Positions 36,737 to 48,819 of a DNA stretch of 64,000 nt are shown piece after piece; the stretch's first letter is position 1; each line of letters begins with the position of its first letter. Both the position numbers and the translations under genes were made by a program. A model generated the notes under the pieces. That model did no database searches. It was not told the origin of the DNA and worked only from the letters and a program-made list of their open reading frames with translations. Source of the DNA: Salinicola halophilus (GTDB lineage: Bacteria > Pseudomonadota > Gammaproteobacteria > Pseudomonadales > Halomonadaceae); the NCBI RefSeq assembly GCF_003206155.1, contig NZ_PZJV01000005.1:46570-110569 (forward strand), in the 5' to 3' direction.

Positions 36737-37237
36737 TTACCCCGCCAGTTCTTCGACAGACAGACCGCGCTTCGCGGCCACGTCTTCCGGAGACTGCATG
36801 GATGCGAGCCCCTTGATGGTGGCACGCACGACATTCACCGGGTTGGTGGAGCCGTAGCACTTAGCCAGAACGTCATGGACGCCAGCGAGTTCGAGCACCG
36901 AGCGCATCGCGCCACCGGCAATGATACCGGTACCTTCGGATGCCGGCTGCATGAAGACCTTGGATGCGCCGTGACGGGCGCGAACCGGGTACTGCAGCGT
37001 GCTGCCGCTGAGGCTGACCTTGACCATGTTACGACGCGCCTGGTCCATGGCTTTCTGGATCGCGACCGGCACTTCACGCGCCTTGCCACGACCGAAACCG
37101 ACCCGGCCGTTGCCATCGCCAACGACGGTCAGCGCGGTGAAACCGAAAATTCGGCCACCTTTGACCACCTTGGCGACGCGGTTGACCTGCACCAACTTCT
37201 CTTGCAGATCTCCGCCCTTCTGTTCGTTATTCGCCAT
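36737..37237 (-). CDS. rpsE: 30S ribosomal protein S5
   Basis: 166 residues. The double-stranded-RNA-like N-terminal domain ([20 protein letters not shown]) and the second domain ([18 protein letters not shown]) are complete. S5 acts in decoding fidelity and mRNA unwinding with S3 and S4. Spectinomycin-site loop residues look wild type. Spc operon. Confidence 0.98.
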   Translation of the reverse strand: MANNEQKGGDLQEKLVQVNRVAKVVKGGRIFGFTALTVVGDGNGRVGFGRGKAREVPVAIQKAMDQARRNMVKVSLSGSTLQYPVRARHGASKVFMQPASEGTGIIAGGAMRSVLELAGVHDVLAKCYGSTNPVNVVRATIKGLASMQSPEDVAAKRGLSVEELAG

Positions 37238-37248
37238 CGTAAAACCCT

Positions 37249-37599
37249 TTAGAATTGCAGACCGCCTTCACGTGCGGCATCCGCCAACGCTTTCACACGG
37301 CCGTGGTACTGAAAACCGGCGCGATCGAAAGCGACCTGAGAGATGCCGGCACCCTTGGCGCGCTCGGCGATCAGAGTGCCCACTTTGGCGGCCGCGTCGG
37401 CATTGCCGGTCGCGCCTTCACGCAGGCTGCTGTCCAGCGTGGAAGCGCTGGCTAGGACTTTGCCGCCGTCCGGCGAAATGATCTGCGCATAGATGTGACG
37501 CGGGGTGCGGTTGACGCACAGACGGTACACACCCAGATCGCGGATCTTGGCGCGTGCGCGGCGGGCACGACGGAGACGGGATTCTTTCTTCGCGTTCAT
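37249..37599 (-). CDS. rplR: 50S ribosomal protein L18
   Basis: 116 residues. [20 protein letters not shown] at the N-terminus and the C-terminal [20 protein letters not shown] identify L18, the main 5S rRNA-binding protein together with L5. Spc operon, 11 bp before rpsE. Confidence 0.97.
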   Translation of the reverse strand: MNAKKESRLRRARRARAKIRDLGVYRLCVNRTPRHIYAQIISPDGGKVLASASTLDSSLREGATGNADAAAKVGTLIAERAKGAGISQVAFDRAGFQYHGRVKALADAAREGGLQF

Positions 37600-37608
37600 A
37601 ACCCTGCC

Positions 37609-38139
37609 TTACTTCTTCTTGGCTTCTTTGCGGCGGACCTGTTCGTCGCCGTACCGAACCCCTTTGCCCTTATAGGGCTCCGGCGGACGGAAGCCACGAA
37701 TTTCCGCTGCCACCTGGCCGAGCTTCTGCTTGTCCGCGCTTTTCAGCACGATCACGGTGTTCTTCGGCGTTTCCGCCGTGACACCTTCAGGCAGTTTGTA
37801 GTCGATCGGGTGTGAGAAACCGAGTGTAAGATTCAGCGTCTGACCATTTGCCTGGGCACGATAGCCGACACCATTGATTTCCAGCGAACGGGTGAACCCT
37901 TCGGATGCACCGGTGACCATGTTCTGAACCAGGGCACGTGTCGTGCCAACCATGGCCCAGCTCTTGGCCTTTTCGCTGGGAGCGAAGCTCAGCTGACCGT
38001 CTTCCTGAGTGATCTTCACGTCGGGATGTACGGTCAGTTCTAACGTGCCCTGGCTACCTTTGACGGAGAGCCGGTCGTCGTCGAAAGTCGTTTCGACGCC
38101 GCTGGGCAATTTAACCGGATACTTGGCTACGCGAGACAT
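37609..38139 (-). CDS. rplF: 50S ribosomal protein L6
   Basis: 176 residues. Two repeated L6 folds are present, and the C-terminal signature [20 protein letters not shown] binds near the sarcin-ricin loop. Spc operon, 9 bp from both rpsH and rplR. Confidence 0.98.
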   Translation of the reverse strand: MSRVAKYPVKLPSGVETTFDDDRLSVKGSQGTLELTVHPDVKITQEDGQLSFAPSEKAKSWAMVGTTRALVQNMVTGASEGFTRSLEINGVGYRAQANGQTLNLTLGFSHPIDYKLPEGVTAETPKNTVIVLKSADKQKLGQVAAEIRGFRPPEPYKGKGVRYGDEQVRRKEAKKK

Positions 38140-38148
38140 TACTCACTC

Positions 38149-38541
38149 CTAGAATACGGTGCAGATGACTTCACCACCGACACCCGCTTGGCGTGCCGCA
38201 CGATCGGTCATGACACCTTGCGAGGTGGTCACGATCGCCACGCCCAGACCGTCTGCGACCTTGGGCAGATTGCTCTTGCCCTTGTAGATACGCAGCGACG
38301 GCTTGGAAACGCGCTGGAGGTGCTCGATGACCGGCTTGCCCTCGAAATACTTGAGGGTCACGGTCAGCTCGGGCTTGACGCCTTCGGAGACCGAGAGTTC
38401 GGTGATGTAGCCTTCCTGCTTGAGTACGCGGGCCACTTCAACCTTGAGCTTGGAAGACGGCATGGTAACCGTCTCCTTGGTGGCCATCTGCGCATTGCGG
38501 ATACGGGTACACATATCCGCCAGAGTATCTTGCATGCTCAT
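38149..38541 (-). CDS. rpsH: 30S ribosomal protein S8
   Basis: 130 residues, same as E. coli. [19 protein letters not shown] and the C-terminal [20 protein letters not shown] identify S8. In E. coli S8 represses the spc operon by binding near the rplE start; I did not prove an equivalent fold here. Confidence 0.98.
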   Translation of the reverse strand: MSMQDTLADMCTRIRNAQMATKETVTMPSSKLKVEVARVLKQEGYITELSVSEGVKPELTVTLKYFEGKPVIEHLQRVSKPSLRIYKGKSNLPKVADGLGVAIVTTSQGVMTDRAARQAGVGGEVICTVF

Positions 38542-38572
38542 TACATTGCGCTCCTGAATTCCTCGACGTGGC

Positions 38573-38878
38573 TTACCAGCTGGACTTCTTCAGCCCAGGG
38601 ACATCGCCACGCATGGCCGCTTCGCGCAGCTTGTTACGGGCCAGTCCGAACTTGTTGTAGTAACCGTGCGGACGGCCGGTAATGCGGCAGCGGTTGCGAG
38701 CGCGCACCGGGCTGGCGTCACGCGGCAGCTGCTGCAGCTTCAGCTGAGCGTCGAAGCGCTCTTCGTCAGAAGCGTTGACGTCATAGATGACGTCCTTGAG
38801 CGCGGCGCGCTTGGCAGCGTACTTGTTGACCAGCTTTGCGCGCTTGAGCTCACGCTCAATCATGCTTTTCTTTGCCAT
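38573..38878 (-). CDS. rpsN: 30S ribosomal protein S14 (long, zinc-free form)
   Basis: 101 residues. [20 protein letters not shown] at the start and [20 protein letters not shown] near residues 63-82 identify it. It lacks the CxxC pairs of the zinc form. Spc operon, 10 bp after rplE. Confidence 0.97.
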   Translation of the reverse strand: MAKKSMIERELKRAKLVNKYAAKRAALKDVIYDVNASDEERFDAQLKLQQLPRDASPVRARNRCRITGRPHGYYNKFGLARNKLREAAMRGDVPGLKKSSW

Positions 38879-38888
38879 GAATCCACCC

Positions 38889-39428
38889 TTATTGCTTGAA
38901 CGGGAAGTTCAGCGCACGAAGTAGCGCGCGACCTTCGTCGTCGGTGATGGCGCTGGTCGTGATGGTGACATCCAGACCACGAATCCGATCGATCTTATCA
39001 TATTCGATCTCCGGAAAGATGATCTGCTCACGTACGCCCATTGAGTAGTTGCCGCGGCCATCGAAGGACTTCGGATTCAGCCCGCGAAAATCACGTACGC
39101 GGGGAATCGCGATATTGACCAGACGGTCCAGGAAATCCCACATGCGCTCACGACGCAGTGTCACTTTGACACCGATCGGCCATCCTTCGCGGACCTTGAA
39201 GCCAGCGATGGACTTGCGCGCCTTGGTGATCACCGGTTTCTGACCGGAAAGCTTCTCCAGGTCGCCGACGGCATTGTCGATCAGCTTTTTATCGCTGGTC
39301 GCTTCGCCGATGCCCATGTTCAGGGTCACTTTGGTGATCCGGGGCACCTGCATTACGTTGGCGTAGCTGAACTGCTCTCGCAGCTGAGCCACGACCTCGT
39401 TCTGATAACGTTCTTTCAAGTTCGCCAT
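38889..39428 (-). CDS. rplE: 50S ribosomal protein L5
   Basis: 179 residues, same as E. coli. [20 protein letters not shown] and [20 protein letters not shown] are diagnostic. L5 binds 5S rRNA and contacts S13 across the B1b bridge. Spc operon, 18 bp after rplX. Confidence 0.98.
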   Translation of the reverse strand: MANLKERYQNEVVAQLREQFSYANVMQVPRITKVTLNMGIGEATSDKKLIDNAVGDLEKLSGQKPVITKARKSIAGFKVREGWPIGVKVTLRRERMWDFLDRLVNIAIPRVRDFRGLNPKSFDGRGNYSMGVREQIIFPEIEYDKIDRIRGLDVTITTSAITDDEGRALLRALNFPFKQ

Positions 39429-39446
39429 TTTGCTACCCGACTCGCG

Positions 39447-39764
39447 TTAGGCGTCGATCTGCTTTTGCGTCGACTTGTAGATACGTACCTTGGTACCGTC
39501 TTCCTTCAGCTGGAAGCCGACGCGATCCGCTTTGCCGGTCTCCGCATTGAAGATGGCCACGTTGGACGCATGGATCGGAGCCTCACGCTCAACGATACCC
39601 CCCGGGTTGCCCGCCATAGGATTGGGCTTGGTGTGGCGTTTGATCATGTTCACGCCCGAGACGACATAACGATCGTTCTCGAGGACGCGCTTGATCGTGC
39701 CACGCTTGCCCTTGTCCTTGCCGGCGATGACGATGACTTCGTCGTCACGTTTGATCTTGTGCAT
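39447..39764 (-). CDS. rplX: 50S ribosomal protein L24
   Basis: 105 residues. The KOW motif lies at the start ([20 protein letters not shown]), followed by [15 protein letters not shown]24 is an assembly initiator near the exit tunnel. Spc operon, 14 bp after rplN. Confidence 0.97.
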   Translation of the reverse strand: MHKIKRDDEVIVIAGKDKGKRGTIKRVLENDRYVVSGVNMIKRHTKPNPMAGNPGGIVEREAPIHASNVAIFNAETGKADRVGFQLKEDGTKVRIYKSTQKQIDA

Positions 39765-39778
39765 ATCCGCCTCGCTCC

Positions 39779-40150
39779 TTACAGCACTTCGGGCGCCAAG
39801 GAAATGATCTTCATGAACTTCTCGTTGCGAAGCTCACGAGTAACCGGCCCGAAGATACGGGTACCGATCGGCTGTTCGTTGGTGTTGTTCAACAGAACCG
39901 CCGCATTCCCATCGAAGCGAATCAGCGAACCGTCGTTACGACGAACACCGCTGCGCGTACGCACGACAACGGCCTTGAGGACCTGGCCTTTTTTGACCTT
40001 GCCCCGCGGAATCGCTTCCTTGACCGTTACTTTGATGACATCACCTACGCGAGCGTAGCGGCGGTGTGAACCGCCCAGCACCTTGATGCACTGCACCCGG
40101 CGCGCGCCGCTGTTGTCGGCGACATCCAGCATTGTCTGAGTCTGAATCAT
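39779..40150 (-). CDS. rplN: 50S ribosomal protein L14
   Basis: 123 residues, same length as E. coli and nearly identical in [20 protein letters not shown] and [13 protein letters not shown]. First gene of the spc operon. The 52-bp gap from rpsQ is the place where the E. coli spc promoter lies; no strong -35/-10 is visible. Confidence 0.98.
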   Translation of the reverse strand: MIQTQTMLDVADNSGARRVQCIKVLGGSHRRYARVGDVIKVTVKEAIPRGKVKKGQVLKAVVVRTRSGVRRNDGSLIRFDGNAAVLLNNTNEQPIGTRIFGPVTRELRNEKFMKIISLAPEVL

Positions 40151-40202
40151 TGGTTTTCTCCAAACCTAATCTGACTGCACTGGTTCAGAAGGCACGTCGG
40201 GC

Positions 40203-40463
40203 TCAGCCCTTGGCCTGCTCGACCACCTCGACCAACGTCCAGGCTTTCTTCTTGGACAGCGGACGGGACTCCGTGATGGAGACCAGATCGCCAGACCGTG
40301 CCTGATTCGCCTCGTCATGGGCGTGCAGCTTGGTGGAGCGCTTCATGTATTTGCCGTAGATCGGATGACGCTCGCGGCGCTCGATCAATACGACAATCGA
40401 TTTTTCCATCTTGTCGCTCACGACCCTGCCGGTGAGCGTACGAGTAGTCTTCGCTTCAGCCAT
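40203..40463 (-). CDS. rpsQ: 30S ribosomal protein S17
   Basis: 86 residues. [20 protein letters not shown] and [20 protein letters not shown] identify S17, an early 16S rRNA binder. Its ATG overlaps the rpmC stop by one base (TAATG). Last gene of the S10 operon. Confidence 0.97.
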   Translation of the reverse strand: MAEAKTTRTLTGRVVSDKMEKSIVVLIERRERHPIYGKYMKRSTKLHAHDEANQARSGDLVSITESRPLSKKKAWTLVEVVEQAKG

Positions 40464-40660
40464 TATTGGTCACCTGCCTTCTGGTTGAGCACAGTCTTGA
40501 CGCGAGCGATGTCGCGACGCACCTGCTTGAGCAGATGCGTCTGGCTCAGCTGGCCGGTGGCCTTCTGCATGCGCAGGTTGAACTGCTCGCGGAGCAGTTC
40601 GAACAGCTGCTCCTGCAGCGCATCGACTGACTTGTCACGCATTTCGTTGGCTTGCATCAC
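40463..40660 (-). CDS. rpmC: 50S ribosomal protein L29
   Basis: 65 residues, two helices with [20 protein letters not shown] and TVLNQKA. L29 sits at the tunnel exit beside L23 and helps dock SRP and trigger factor. It overlaps rplP by ATGA and rpsQ by one base, so the three are tightly coupled. Confidence 0.97.
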   Translation of the reverse strand: MMQANEMRDKSVDALQEQLFELLREQFNLRMQKATGQLSQTHLLKQVRRDIARVKTVLNQKAGDQ

Positions 40661-41070
40661 ATCACCGTCCGTTTCACAAAGGTGGTGGAGATGGGCATCT
40701 TCTGGGCGGCCAGGGAGAACGCTTCACGTGCGAGCTCCTCGGAGACGCCTTCGATTTCGTAGAGCACCTTGCCCGGCTGGATCTGGGCGACCCAGTATTC
40801 GACGGAACCCTTACCTTTACCCATACGAACCTCGAGAGGCTTGTTGGTGATCGGCTTGTCCGGGAATACACGGATCCAGATCTTGCCACCACGTTTGACG
40901 TGACGGGTGATAGCACGACGACCCGCTTCGATCTGACGTGCGGTGATACGACCGCGATCGGTGGCCTTGAGACCGAAGTCCCCGAAGCTCACCTGGCTGC
41001 CGCGATGCGCCAGGCCGCGGTTACGGCCTTTCTGCACCTTGCGGAACTTTGTACGCTTGGGTTGCAACAT
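40657..41070 (-). CDS. rplP: 50S ribosomal protein L16
   Basis: 137 residues. [20 protein letters not shown] and [20 protein letters not shown] are diagnostic. L16 positions A-site tRNA near the peptidyl-transferase centre. S10 operon, 14 bp after rpsC. Confidence 0.98.
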   Translation of the reverse strand: MLQPKRTKFRKVQKGRNRGLAHRGSQVSFGDFGLKATDRGRITARQIEAGRRAITRHVKRGGKIWIRVFPDKPITNKPLEVRMGKGKGSVEYWVAQIQPGKVLYEIEGVSEELAREAFSLAAQKMPISTTFVKRTVM

Positions 41071-41084
41071 CGATCAGTCTCCCC

Positions 41085-41786
41085 TTACCTGGAACCTTTC
41101 TTCTTGGAAGCGGGCGCCTGAGCTTGCTGCTTTTGCTTGGCACGCACCTCTTCGATGCCCCCGAGGATTTCGCCCTTGAAGACCCACACTTTGACGCCGA
41201 TGACGCCGTAAGTGGTGTGAGCTTCGTAGGTGGCGTAGTCGATGTCGGCACGCAGTGTATGAAGCGGCACGCGACCTTCGCGATACCACTCGGTACGAGC
41301 GATCTCGGCACCACCCAGACGACCGGAAAGCGACACCTTGATACCGCCGGCGCCCAGACGCATAGCGTTCTGAACGGAGCGTTTCATGGCGCGGCGGAAC
41401 ATCACGCGACGCTCGAGCTGGCCGGCGATGTTCTGCGCGACGAGTGCAGCGTCGAGTTCCGGCTTGCGGACTTCTTCGATGTTGACGTGCACCGGGACAC
41501 CCATCATGCGGGCGACGTCCTGGCGCAAACGATCGACGTCCTCGCCCTTCTTACCGATCACGATGCCCGGACGGGCAGTGTGAATGGTGATACGAGCGTT
41601 GTTGGCCGGACGTTCGATGGTGATGCGGCTCACGGAAGCATTTTTCAAACGCTCCTCGAGATGGCGACGCACCGCCAGATCGTTGTTCAGCTTATCGGCA
41701 TAGGCACCGCGCTCTGCGTACCAGACCGACGAATGATCTTTCACGATGCCGAGACGAATCCCGACTGGATTGACTTTCTGACCCAT
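41085..41786 (-). CDS. rpsC: 30S ribosomal protein S3
   Basis: 233 residues, same as E. coli. The KH domain contains the core [13 protein letters not shown] and the C-terminal domain starts [20 protein letters not shown]. The tail is rich in Lys and Gln ([16 protein letters not shown]). S3 guards the mRNA entry channel. S10 operon. Confidence 0.98.
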   Translation of the reverse strand: MGQKVNPVGIRLGIVKDHSSVWYAERGAYADKLNNDLAVRRHLEERLKNASVSRITIERPANNARITIHTARPGIVIGKKGEDVDRLRQDVARMMGVPVHVNIEEVRKPELDAALVAQNIAGQLERRVMFRRAMKRSVQNAMRLGAGGIKVSLSGRLGGAEIARTEWYREGRVPLHTLRADIDYATYEAHTTYGVIGVKVWVFKGEILGGIEEVRAKQKQQAQAPASKKKGSR

Positions 41787-41797
41787 CTGGTCGACTC

Positions 41798-42130
41798 CTA
41801 CTTCTCGGCTACCTTGACGGTAATGTGGCAGGTACGCTTCAGAATGCGATCCGCACGGCCCTTGGCACGCGGCTGAATGCGCTTGAGCGTCATGCCCTCG
41901 TCGACACAGATGGTCGAGACACGCAGTTCGTCGATGTCCATGCCGTTATTTTCTTCCGCATTGGCAATCGCGGACTGCAGCACTTTCTTGACCAGCTTGG
42001 CAGCCTTCTTGGGGGAGAAGGTCAGCACGTCGAGCGCTTCGGCGACCGGCTTACCGCGCACCTGGTCAGCCACCAAACGGGCCTTCTGGGCGGATAGGCT
42101 CGCGCCACGCAACTTAGCAGCGACTTCCAT
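41798..42130 (-). CDS. rplV: 50S ribosomal protein L22
   Basis: 110 residues, same as E. coli. [20 protein letters not shown] and the beta-hairpin loop region [19 protein letters not shown] line the exit tunnel. S10 operon, between rpsS and rpsC. Confidence 0.98.
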   Translation of the reverse strand: MEVAAKLRGASLSAQKARLVADQVRGKPVAEALDVLTFSPKKAAKLVKKVLQSAIANAEENNGMDIDELRVSTICVDEGMTLKRIQPRAKGRADRILKRTCHITVKVAEK

Positions 42131-42147
42131 CTCTTATTCCTCTTGGC

Positions 42148-42423
42148 TCAGCGTTTGGCTTTCTTGTCCGCCGCATGGCCGCGATAGGTGCGGGTAGCAG
42201 CGAACTCGCCCAACTTGTGGCCGACCATTTCCTCGGAGACGTGCACCGGGACATGCTGGCGACCGTTATGTACCGCGATGGTGAGCCCGACCATGTTCGG
42301 CAGGATCATCGAACGACGCGACCAGGTCTTGATCGGTTTGCGATCGTTCTTTTCCGCGGCGACTTCGACCTTCTTCAACAGATGAAGGTCGATAAAGGGA
42401 CCTTTCTTCAGTGAACGTGGCAC
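42148..42423 (-). CDS. rpsS: 30S ribosomal protein S19
   Basis: 91 residues. [20 protein letters not shown] and [20 protein letters not shown] identify S19, which pairs with S13 in the 30S head. S10 operon, 22 bp after rplB. Confidence 0.98.
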   Translation of the reverse strand: MPRSLKKGPFIDLHLLKKVEVAAEKNDRKPIKTWSRRSMILPNMVGLTIAVHNGRQHVPVHVSEEMVGHKLGEFAATRTYRGHAADKKAKR

Positions 42424-42445
42424 AGCCGTTACCTCTTAATGTCTG

Positions 42446-43273
42446 TTACTTGGACTTGCGGCGACGAACGATGAGCTTGTCGGTACGCTTGTTCTTACGG
42501 GTCTTGTGGCCCTTGGTGGGGATACCCCACGGGCTGACCGGGTGACGCCCCCCACTGGTACGGCCTTCACCGCCACCGTGCGGGTGATCCACCGGGTTCA
42601 TCGCGACACCGCGAACGGTCGGGCGCACCCCTCTCCAACGTTTCGCACCCGCCTTGCCGAGTTGACGCAGGCTGTGCTCAGAGTTCCCGACTTCGCCAAG
42701 CGTTGCACGACACTCTGCCAGGATGCGACGCATCTCGCCGGAGCGCAGACGCAGCGTGGCGTAGTTGCCCTCGCGAGCGACCAGCTGAGCGCTGGCACCG
42801 GCACTACGCGCGATCTGCGCACCCTTACCGGGCTTCAGCTCGATGCAGTGCACCGTGGAACCCAGCGGGATGTTGCGCAGCGGCAACGTGTTGCCGCGCT
42901 TGATGGAAGCGTTGACACCGGACTCCAACACGTCCCCGACCTTGAGGCCTTTGGGCGCGATGATGTAGCGGCGCTCGCCATCCAGGTACTTCAGCAGCGC
43001 GATATTGGCGCTACGGTTCGGATCGTATTCGATGCGTTCCACGGCGGCATTGACGCCATCCTTGGTACGCTTGAAATCGATCAGACGATAATGCTGACGA
43101 TGGCCACCGCCCACGTGACGCGTGGTGATGCGGCCATGGTTGTTACGACCACCCGACTTTGACTGCTTTTCGGTCAGTCCGGCGTACGGACGTCCCTTGT
43201 ACAGCTCATCGTTGACGACTTTGACGACGTGACGACGGCCGGCGGAAGTGGGTTTTGTCTTGACTACTGCCAT
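42446..43273 (-). CDS. rplB: 50S ribosomal protein L2
   Basis: 275 residues (E. coli 273). The SH3/OB core ([16 protein letters not shown]) and the conserved active-region loop [20 protein letters not shown], with the His important for peptidyl transfer, are intact. S10 operon, 16 bp after rplW. Confidence 0.98.
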   Translation of the reverse strand: MAVVKTKPTSAGRRHVVKVVNDELYKGRPYAGLTEKQSKSGGRNNHGRITTRHVGGGHRQHYRLIDFKRTKDGVNAAVERIEYDPNRSANIALLKYLDGERRYIIAPKGLKVGDVLESGVNASIKRGNTLPLRNIPLGSTVHCIELKPGKGAQIARSAGASAQLVAREGNYATLRLRSGEMRRILAECRATLGEVGNSEHSLRQLGKAGAKRWRGVRPTVRGVAMNPVDHPHGGGEGRTSGGRHPVSPWGIPTKGHKTRKNKRTDKLIVRRRKSK

Positions 43274-43289
43274 GATCCGTACTCCTGCC

Positions 43290-43586
43290 TTACTCGGCGC
43301 CAGAGAAGTCTTCGAGCGTCTCGCCCGCAGCCAGGGTCACGTACGCCTTGCGGTAACCCTTGCGCAGGCCGGTGCCGAAGCGAGTGCGTTTGGTCTTGCC
43401 CTTGACGTTGAGGACCTGAACGCCGGCAACTTTCTTGCCAAACAGCGTTTCGACGGCCTTCTTGATCTCGGGCTTGGTCGCGTCGTGGGCCACCTTGAAC
43501 ACGTACTGATTGTTCTCGGCGGCACGCGCGGCCTTCTCGGTCATGTGAGGTCCGAGCAGAACCTTGTATACGCGTTCCTGGTTCAT
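43290..43586 (-). CDS. rplW: 50S ribosomal protein L23
   Basis: 98 residues. [20 protein letters not shown] and [20 protein letters not shown] are diagnostic. Main docking site for trigger factor and SRP at the tunnel exit. The ATG overlaps the rplD stop (ATGA). Confidence 0.97.
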   Translation of the reverse strand: MNQERVYKVLLGPHMTEKAARAAENNQYVFKVAHDATKPEIKKAVETLFGKKVAGVQVLNVKGKTKRTRFGTGLRKGYRKAYVTLAAGETLEDFSGAE

Positions 43587-44188
43587 CCCAGCTTCTCCTC
43601 GAATTTGCGCAGAGCGGAGACGGTCATCAGCACCTTGTCGAAGGCGATCAGGCTGACCGGGTCGGCGGCGGCGGCATCGACGACATCCACGTTGGGGATG
43701 TTGCGAGCGGCCAGGAAGAGCTTCTCGTCGACTTCTTCGGTCACGATCAGCGCTCTCTCGAGGTCGAGCTCCTTGAGCTTGCCGACCAGCTGCTTGGTCT
43801 TGAGCGTATCAACGGCGAACTCGTTGACCAGAACCAGACGCTCCTGACGCACCAGCTCCGACAGGATCGAACGCATCGCCGCGCGGTACATCTTGCGGTT
43901 GACCTTCTGCGAGTAGTCCTGCGGACGTGCAGCAAAGGTCACACCGCCGGTACGCCACAGCGGCGAACGGATGGTGCCGGCACGGGCACGACCGGTGCCC
44001 TTCTGACGCCACGGCTTCTTGCCACCGCCACGAACGTCGGAACGGTTCTTCTGCGCGTGCGTCCCTTGGCGGCCAGCCGCCTGATAGGCAGTCACGACCT
44101 GGTGCACGAGCGCTTCGTTGAAATCTTTGCCAAAGGTCTCTTCGGACACTTCGACGGTGCCTTGGGCACCTGCGAGATTCAGATTCAT
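43583..44188 (-). CDS. rplD: 50S ribosomal protein L4
   Basis: 201 residues, same as E. coli. The long tunnel loop [20 protein letters not shown] followed by [18 protein letters not shown] is intact. In E. coli L4 represses its own operon at transcription and translation through the S10 leader. S10 operon. Confidence 0.98.
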   Translation of the reverse strand: MNLNLAGAQGTVEVSEETFGKDFNEALVHQVVTAYQAAGRQGTHAQKNRSDVRGGGKKPWRQKGTGRARAGTIRSPLWRTGGVTFAARPQDYSQKVNRKMYRAAMRSILSELVRQERLVLVNEFAVDTLKTKQLVGKLKELDLERALIVTEEVDEKLFLAARNIPNVDVVDAAAADPVSLIAFDKVLMTVSALRKFEEKLG

Positions 44189-44202
44189 CGGTCTCAGTCC
44201 CC

Positions 44203-44841
44203 TCAGCGAGCTTTCACGGCACTGCGCACAACGACATCGCAGCCGGGTGCACCGGGCACGGCGCCCTTGATCAACAGCAGATTACGCTCGGCATCGATAC
44301 GCACCACTTCCAAGCTCTGGACGGTGACACGTTCGTTACCCAGCTGACCGGCCATTTTCTTGCCTTTGAAAACGCGACCCGGGGTCTGACACTGGCCGAT
44401 GGAACCCGGCGCGCGATGCGACAGCGAGTTACCGTGGCTGTTGTCTTGGGTACGGAAATTCCAGCGCTTGACAGCACCCTGGAAGCCCTTGCCCTTGGAG
44501 GTACCAGTCACGTCTACTTTCTGACCGGCTTCAAAGAGGGATACGGTGAAGGAACCGCCCATTTCCGGAGTTTCATCGTCGTCTGCGAGACGGAACTCCA
44601 TCAGGGAACGGCCAGCCTCGATACCTGCCTTGGCGTATTGACCAGCAATCGCCTTGGTGAGGTGTTTGGCCTTGCGGGAACCGGTGGTGACCTGAACCGC
44701 GCGGTAGCCATCAGACTCAACGGTCTTGACAGCGGAAATGCGGTTAGGCTCAACCTCGATTACGGTTACGGGCACGGATGCGCCATCTTCGGTGAAAACA
44801 CGAGTCATGCCCGCCTTTTTACCGACTAAACCGATAGTCAT
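44203..44841 (-). CDS. rplC: 50S ribosomal protein L3
   Basis: 212 residues. [20 protein letters not shown] and the central [20 protein letters not shown] finger, with the Gln that is methylated in E. coli, point at the peptidyl-transferase centre. The ATG follows AGGAG. It is preceded by an unusually long 137-bp gap from rpsJ. Confidence 0.98.
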   Translation of the reverse strand: MTIGLVGKKAGMTRVFTEDGASVPVTVIEVEPNRISAVKTVESDGYRAVQVTTGSRKAKHLTKAIAGQYAKAGIEAGRSLMEFRLADDDETPEMGGSFTVSLFEAGQKVDVTGTSKGKGFQGAVKRWNFRTQDNSHGNSLSHRAPGSIGQCQTPGRVFKGKKMAGQLGNERVTVQSLEVVRIDAERNLLLIKGAVPGAPGCDVVVRSAVKAR

Positions 44842-44902
44842 GTTCAGTCTCCTATAGTGTACGGGGCTATCACCCGCTATGGCTGCCCTTTCCAGAGCAT
44901 TC

Positions 44903-44972
44903 CACTAGCACATTGTATGGCGTCTCACGACGCGGCGGTGACTGTGAACTCAGCGACCGCTTGTGTCTAGTG
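44903..44972 (-). other. long-range inverted repeat in the rpsJ-rplC spacer
   Basis: CACTAGCACA (44903-44912) and TGTGTCTAGTG (44962-44972) are complementary apart from one bulged base, with a loop of about 49 nt. They would fold most of the 137-nt spacer into one domain. Confidence 0.55.
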
Positions 44973-44978
44973 TTGGTT

Positions 44979-45290
44979 TCAGTCGAGTTTGATTTGCACG
45001 TCAACGCCGGCGGCGAGATCGAGCTTCATCAGGGCGTCGACCGTCTTTTCGGTCGGCTCGACGATGTCGAGAACGCGCTTGTGCGTGCGAATTTCATACT
45101 GATCACGCGCATCTTTGTTGACGTGCGGCGAAATCAGGATGGTGTAACGCTCGCGGTTCGTCGGCAGCGGGATCGGTCCACGCACCTGAGCACCGGTACG
45201 CTTGGCCGTATCCACGATCTCCTGGGCCGACTGATCGATCAGGCGGTGGTCGAACGCTTTCAGCCGGATGCGAATCTTCTGGTTCTGCAT
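44979..45290 (-). CDS. rpsJ: 30S ribosomal protein S10 / NusE
   Basis: 103 residues, same as E. coli. [20 protein letters not shown] and [20 protein letters not shown] identify it. Besides its ribosomal role S10 (NusE) binds NusB and NusG in antitermination and transcription-translation coupling. First gene of the S10 operon. Confidence 0.98.
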   Translation of the reverse strand: MQNQKIRIRLKAFDHRLIDQSAQEIVDTAKRTGAQVRGPIPLPTNRERYTILISPHVNKDARDQYEIRTHKRVLDIVEPTEKTVDALMKLDLAAGVDVQIKLD

Positions 45291-45314
45291 TTACCTTTTG
45301 CTCCACTGGATACT

Positions 45315-45330
45315 GACGGCGCGAGCCGTC
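45315..45330 (-). other. hairpin in the S10 leader
   Basis: GACGGC-GCGA-GCCGTC, a perfect 6-bp stem with a 4-nt loop, lies between the promoter and rpsJ. The leader is only about 60 nt, much shorter than the L4-regulated leader of E. coli. Confidence 0.6.
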
Positions 45331-45354
45331 GACCCACGCGTTCAAAGGACGCGC

Positions 45355-45383
45355 ATTATAGGGGAGCCCCATTTGAGTGTCAA
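45355..45383 (-). promoter_or_regulatory. S10 operon promoter, perfect sigma-70 consensus
   Basis: On the minus strand TTGACA (45378-45383), exactly 17 nt, TATAAT (45355-45360), then the G+C-rich discriminator GCGCGTCC typical of growth-rate-controlled promoters. Confidence 0.9.
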
Positions 45384-45407
45384 ACAGGGCCCGTAGAACA
45401 CCGACAG

Positions 45408-45430
45408 AAAAAGGGGCGCCGTAGCGCCCC
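45408..45430 (-). terminator. intrinsic terminator after tuf
   Basis: On the minus strand GGGGCGC-N4-GCGCCCC is followed directly by TTTTT. It ends the str operon 25 nt upstream of the S10 promoter. Confidence 0.92.
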
Positions 45431-45454
45431 TTCTTTGGCAGACCGGCGAGTAAC

Positions 45455-46648
<1,194 letters not shown>

Positions 46649-46677
46649 TGCTATAACCTCTTTACGTTAGCTAACGG

Positions 46678-48801
46678 TTAACCGTTCTGATTGATGACGG
46701 CATCAACGACGCTGTTGGGCGCCTCTTCGTAGTCCGCAAACTCCATGGTGTAGCTTGCGCGGCCCTGAGTCTGAGAGCGCAGATCGGTTGCATAACCGAA
46801 CATCTCAGCCAACGGCACCGTGGCACGGATGATCTTACCGGTCGGCGAGTCGTCCATACCCTGAACGAGGCCACGACGACGGTTAAGGTCGCCCATGACG
46901 TCACCCATGAAGTCTTCCGGGGTCACGACTTCGACCTTCATCACCGGCTCGAGCAGCACGGCCTTGGCTTTGCGAGCACCCTCTTTGATCGCCATCGAAG
47001 AGGCGACCTTGAACGCAGTCTCGTTAGAGTCCACGTCGTGGTAGGAGCCGTCGAACAGCGTGACCTTGACGTCGATCATCGGGTAGCCCGCGATGACACC
47101 GTTTTTCAACTGCTCGAAAGCTCCCTTCTCGACGGCGGGCACGTAGTCTTTCGGTACGACACCACCGACGATCTCGGACGCGAACTTGAAGTGAACGTCT
47201 TCTTCGTCCTCGCCCTTGTCCGCTGCGGTCAGCGGCTCGATGCGTAGCCAGACGTGACCGTACTGGCCGCGACCGCCCGACTGACGCACGAACTTACCTT
47301 CCTGCTCGACCGACTGACGAATGGTCTCGCGGTAGGCGACCTGCGGCTTACCGATGTTCGCCTCGACCTTGAACTCGCGACGCATGCGGTCGACGAGGAT
47401 ATCGAGGTGAAGCTCGCCCATCCCGGAGATGATGGTCTGGCCGGTCTCTTCGTCAGTCTGCACGCGGAAGGACGGATCCTCCTGCGCCAGCTTGCCGAGC
47501 GCGACGCCCATTTTCTCTTGGTCGGCCTTGGACTTGGGCTCGACGGCGACCGAGATGACCGGCTCCGGGAACTCCATACGCTCCAGGATGATCTTGTCGT
47601 TCAGATCGCAGAGCGTGTCACCGGTGGTGACGTCCTTGAGGCCGATACAGGCGGCGATATCACCGGCGTAGACCTCTTTGATCTCCTCGCGGGAGTTGGA
47701 GTGCATCTGGACGATACGTCCGACGCGCTCTTTCTTGCCCTTGACGGAGTTGAAGATGCTGTCGCCGGACTTCAGGACGCCCGAATAGACGCGCATGAAG
47801 GTCAGCGTACCCACGAACGGGTCGGTCGCGATCTTGAACGCGAGCGCAGAGAACGGCGCACTGTCGTCGGCTTCACGGGTCGCGATCGTTCCGTCCTTGT
47901 CGTCGAGCTCACCCTCGATCGCCTTGACCTCGGTCGGCGACGGCAGGTATTCGATGACGCAGTCGAGAACGGCCTGAACGCCCTTGTTCTTGAATGCCGA
48001 ACCACAGGTGACGAGCACGATTTCATTGGCAAGCGTGCGGGTACGCAGACCCTGCTTGATCTCTTCGATGGAGAGATCACCCTCTTCGAGGTACTTGTCC
48101 ATGAGCTCTTCGTTGGCTTCGGCGGCTGCCTCGACCATCTGCTCGCGGTACTTGTGGGCCGTTTCCTGCAGATCTTCCGGGATATCGACGAGATCGTAGT
48201 TCATCCCGAAGTTGGCTTCGTCCCAGAGAATCGCCTTCATCTGAATCAGGTCGATGACGCCCTTGAAGCCGTCTTCCGCACCCCAGTTGATCTGGATCGG
48301 AACGACGTTGGCACCAAGGCGCTGCTTGAGCTGATCGATGACCATGAAGTAGTCGGCGCCGGCACGGTCCATCTTGTTGACGAACACCATGCGCGGAACT
48401 TCGTACTTGTTGGCCTGACGCCATACGGTCTCGGTCTGCGGCTGAACGCCGGAAGAGCCGCACAGCACGACGACCGCACCGTCGAGAACACGCAGGGAAC
48501 GTTCGACTTCGATCGTGAAGTCGACGTGTCCTGGCGTATCGATGATGTTGATACGGTGCTCGTCGAACTGCTTGCTCATGCCCTGCCAGAAGCAGGTGGT
48601 CGCCGCAGAGGTGATCGTGATGCCACGCTCCTGCTCCTGCTCCATCCAGTCCATGACGGCTGCGCCTTCATGGACTTCGCCGACCTTGTGGGACAGCCCG
48701 GTATAGAACAGGACACGCTCGGTGGTCGTCGTCTTGCCAGCATCGACGTGGGCGACGATACCGATATTGCGATAACGCTTGAGTGGTGTCTTGCGTGCCA
48801 C
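46678..48801 (-). CDS. fusA: translation elongation factor EF-G
   Basis: 707 residues (E. coli 704). The GTPase motifs are [22 protein letters not shown] and NKMDRAGAD. Domains II-V follow, with [15 protein letters not shown] and the domain V segment [14 protein letters not shown] drives tRNA-mRNA translocation and, with RRF, ribosome recycling. 18 bp after rpsG and 29 bp before tuf. Confidence 0.98.
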   Translation of the reverse strand: MARKTPLKRYRNIGIVAHVDAGKTTTTERVLFYTGLSHKVGEVHEGAAVMDWMEQEQERGITITSAATTCFWQGMSKQFDEHRINIIDTPGHVDFTIEVERSLRVLDGAVVVLCGSSGVQPQTETVWRQANKYEVPRMVFVNKMDRAGADYFMVIDQLKQRLGANVVPIQINWGAEDGFKGVIDLIQMKAILWDEANFGMNYDLVDIPEDLQETAHKYREQMVEAAAEANEELMDKYLEEGDLSIEEIKQGLRTRTLANEIVLVTCGSAFKNKGVQAVLDCVIEYLPSPTEVKAIEGELDDKDGTIATREADDSAPFSALAFKIATDPFVGTLTFMRVYSGVLKSGDSIFNSVKGKKERVGRIVQMHSNSREEIKEVYAGDIAACIGLKDVTTGDTLCDLNDKIILERMEFPEPVISVAVEPKSKADQEKMGVALGKLAQEDPSFRVQTDEETGQTIISGMGELHLDILVDRMRREFKVEANIGKPQVAYRETIRQSVEQEGKFVRQSGGRGQYGHVWLRIEPLTAADKGEDEEDVHFKFASEIVGGVVPKDYVPAVEKGAFEQLKNGVIAGYPMIDVKVTLFDGSYHDVDSNETAFKVASSMAIKEGARKAKAVLLEPVMKVEVVTPEDFMGDVMGDLNRRRGLVQGMDDSPTGKIIRATVPLAEMFGYATDLRSQTQGRASYTMEFADYEEAPNSVVDAVINQNG

Positions 48802-48819
48802 GATGGAAGTCCCCGTTGT

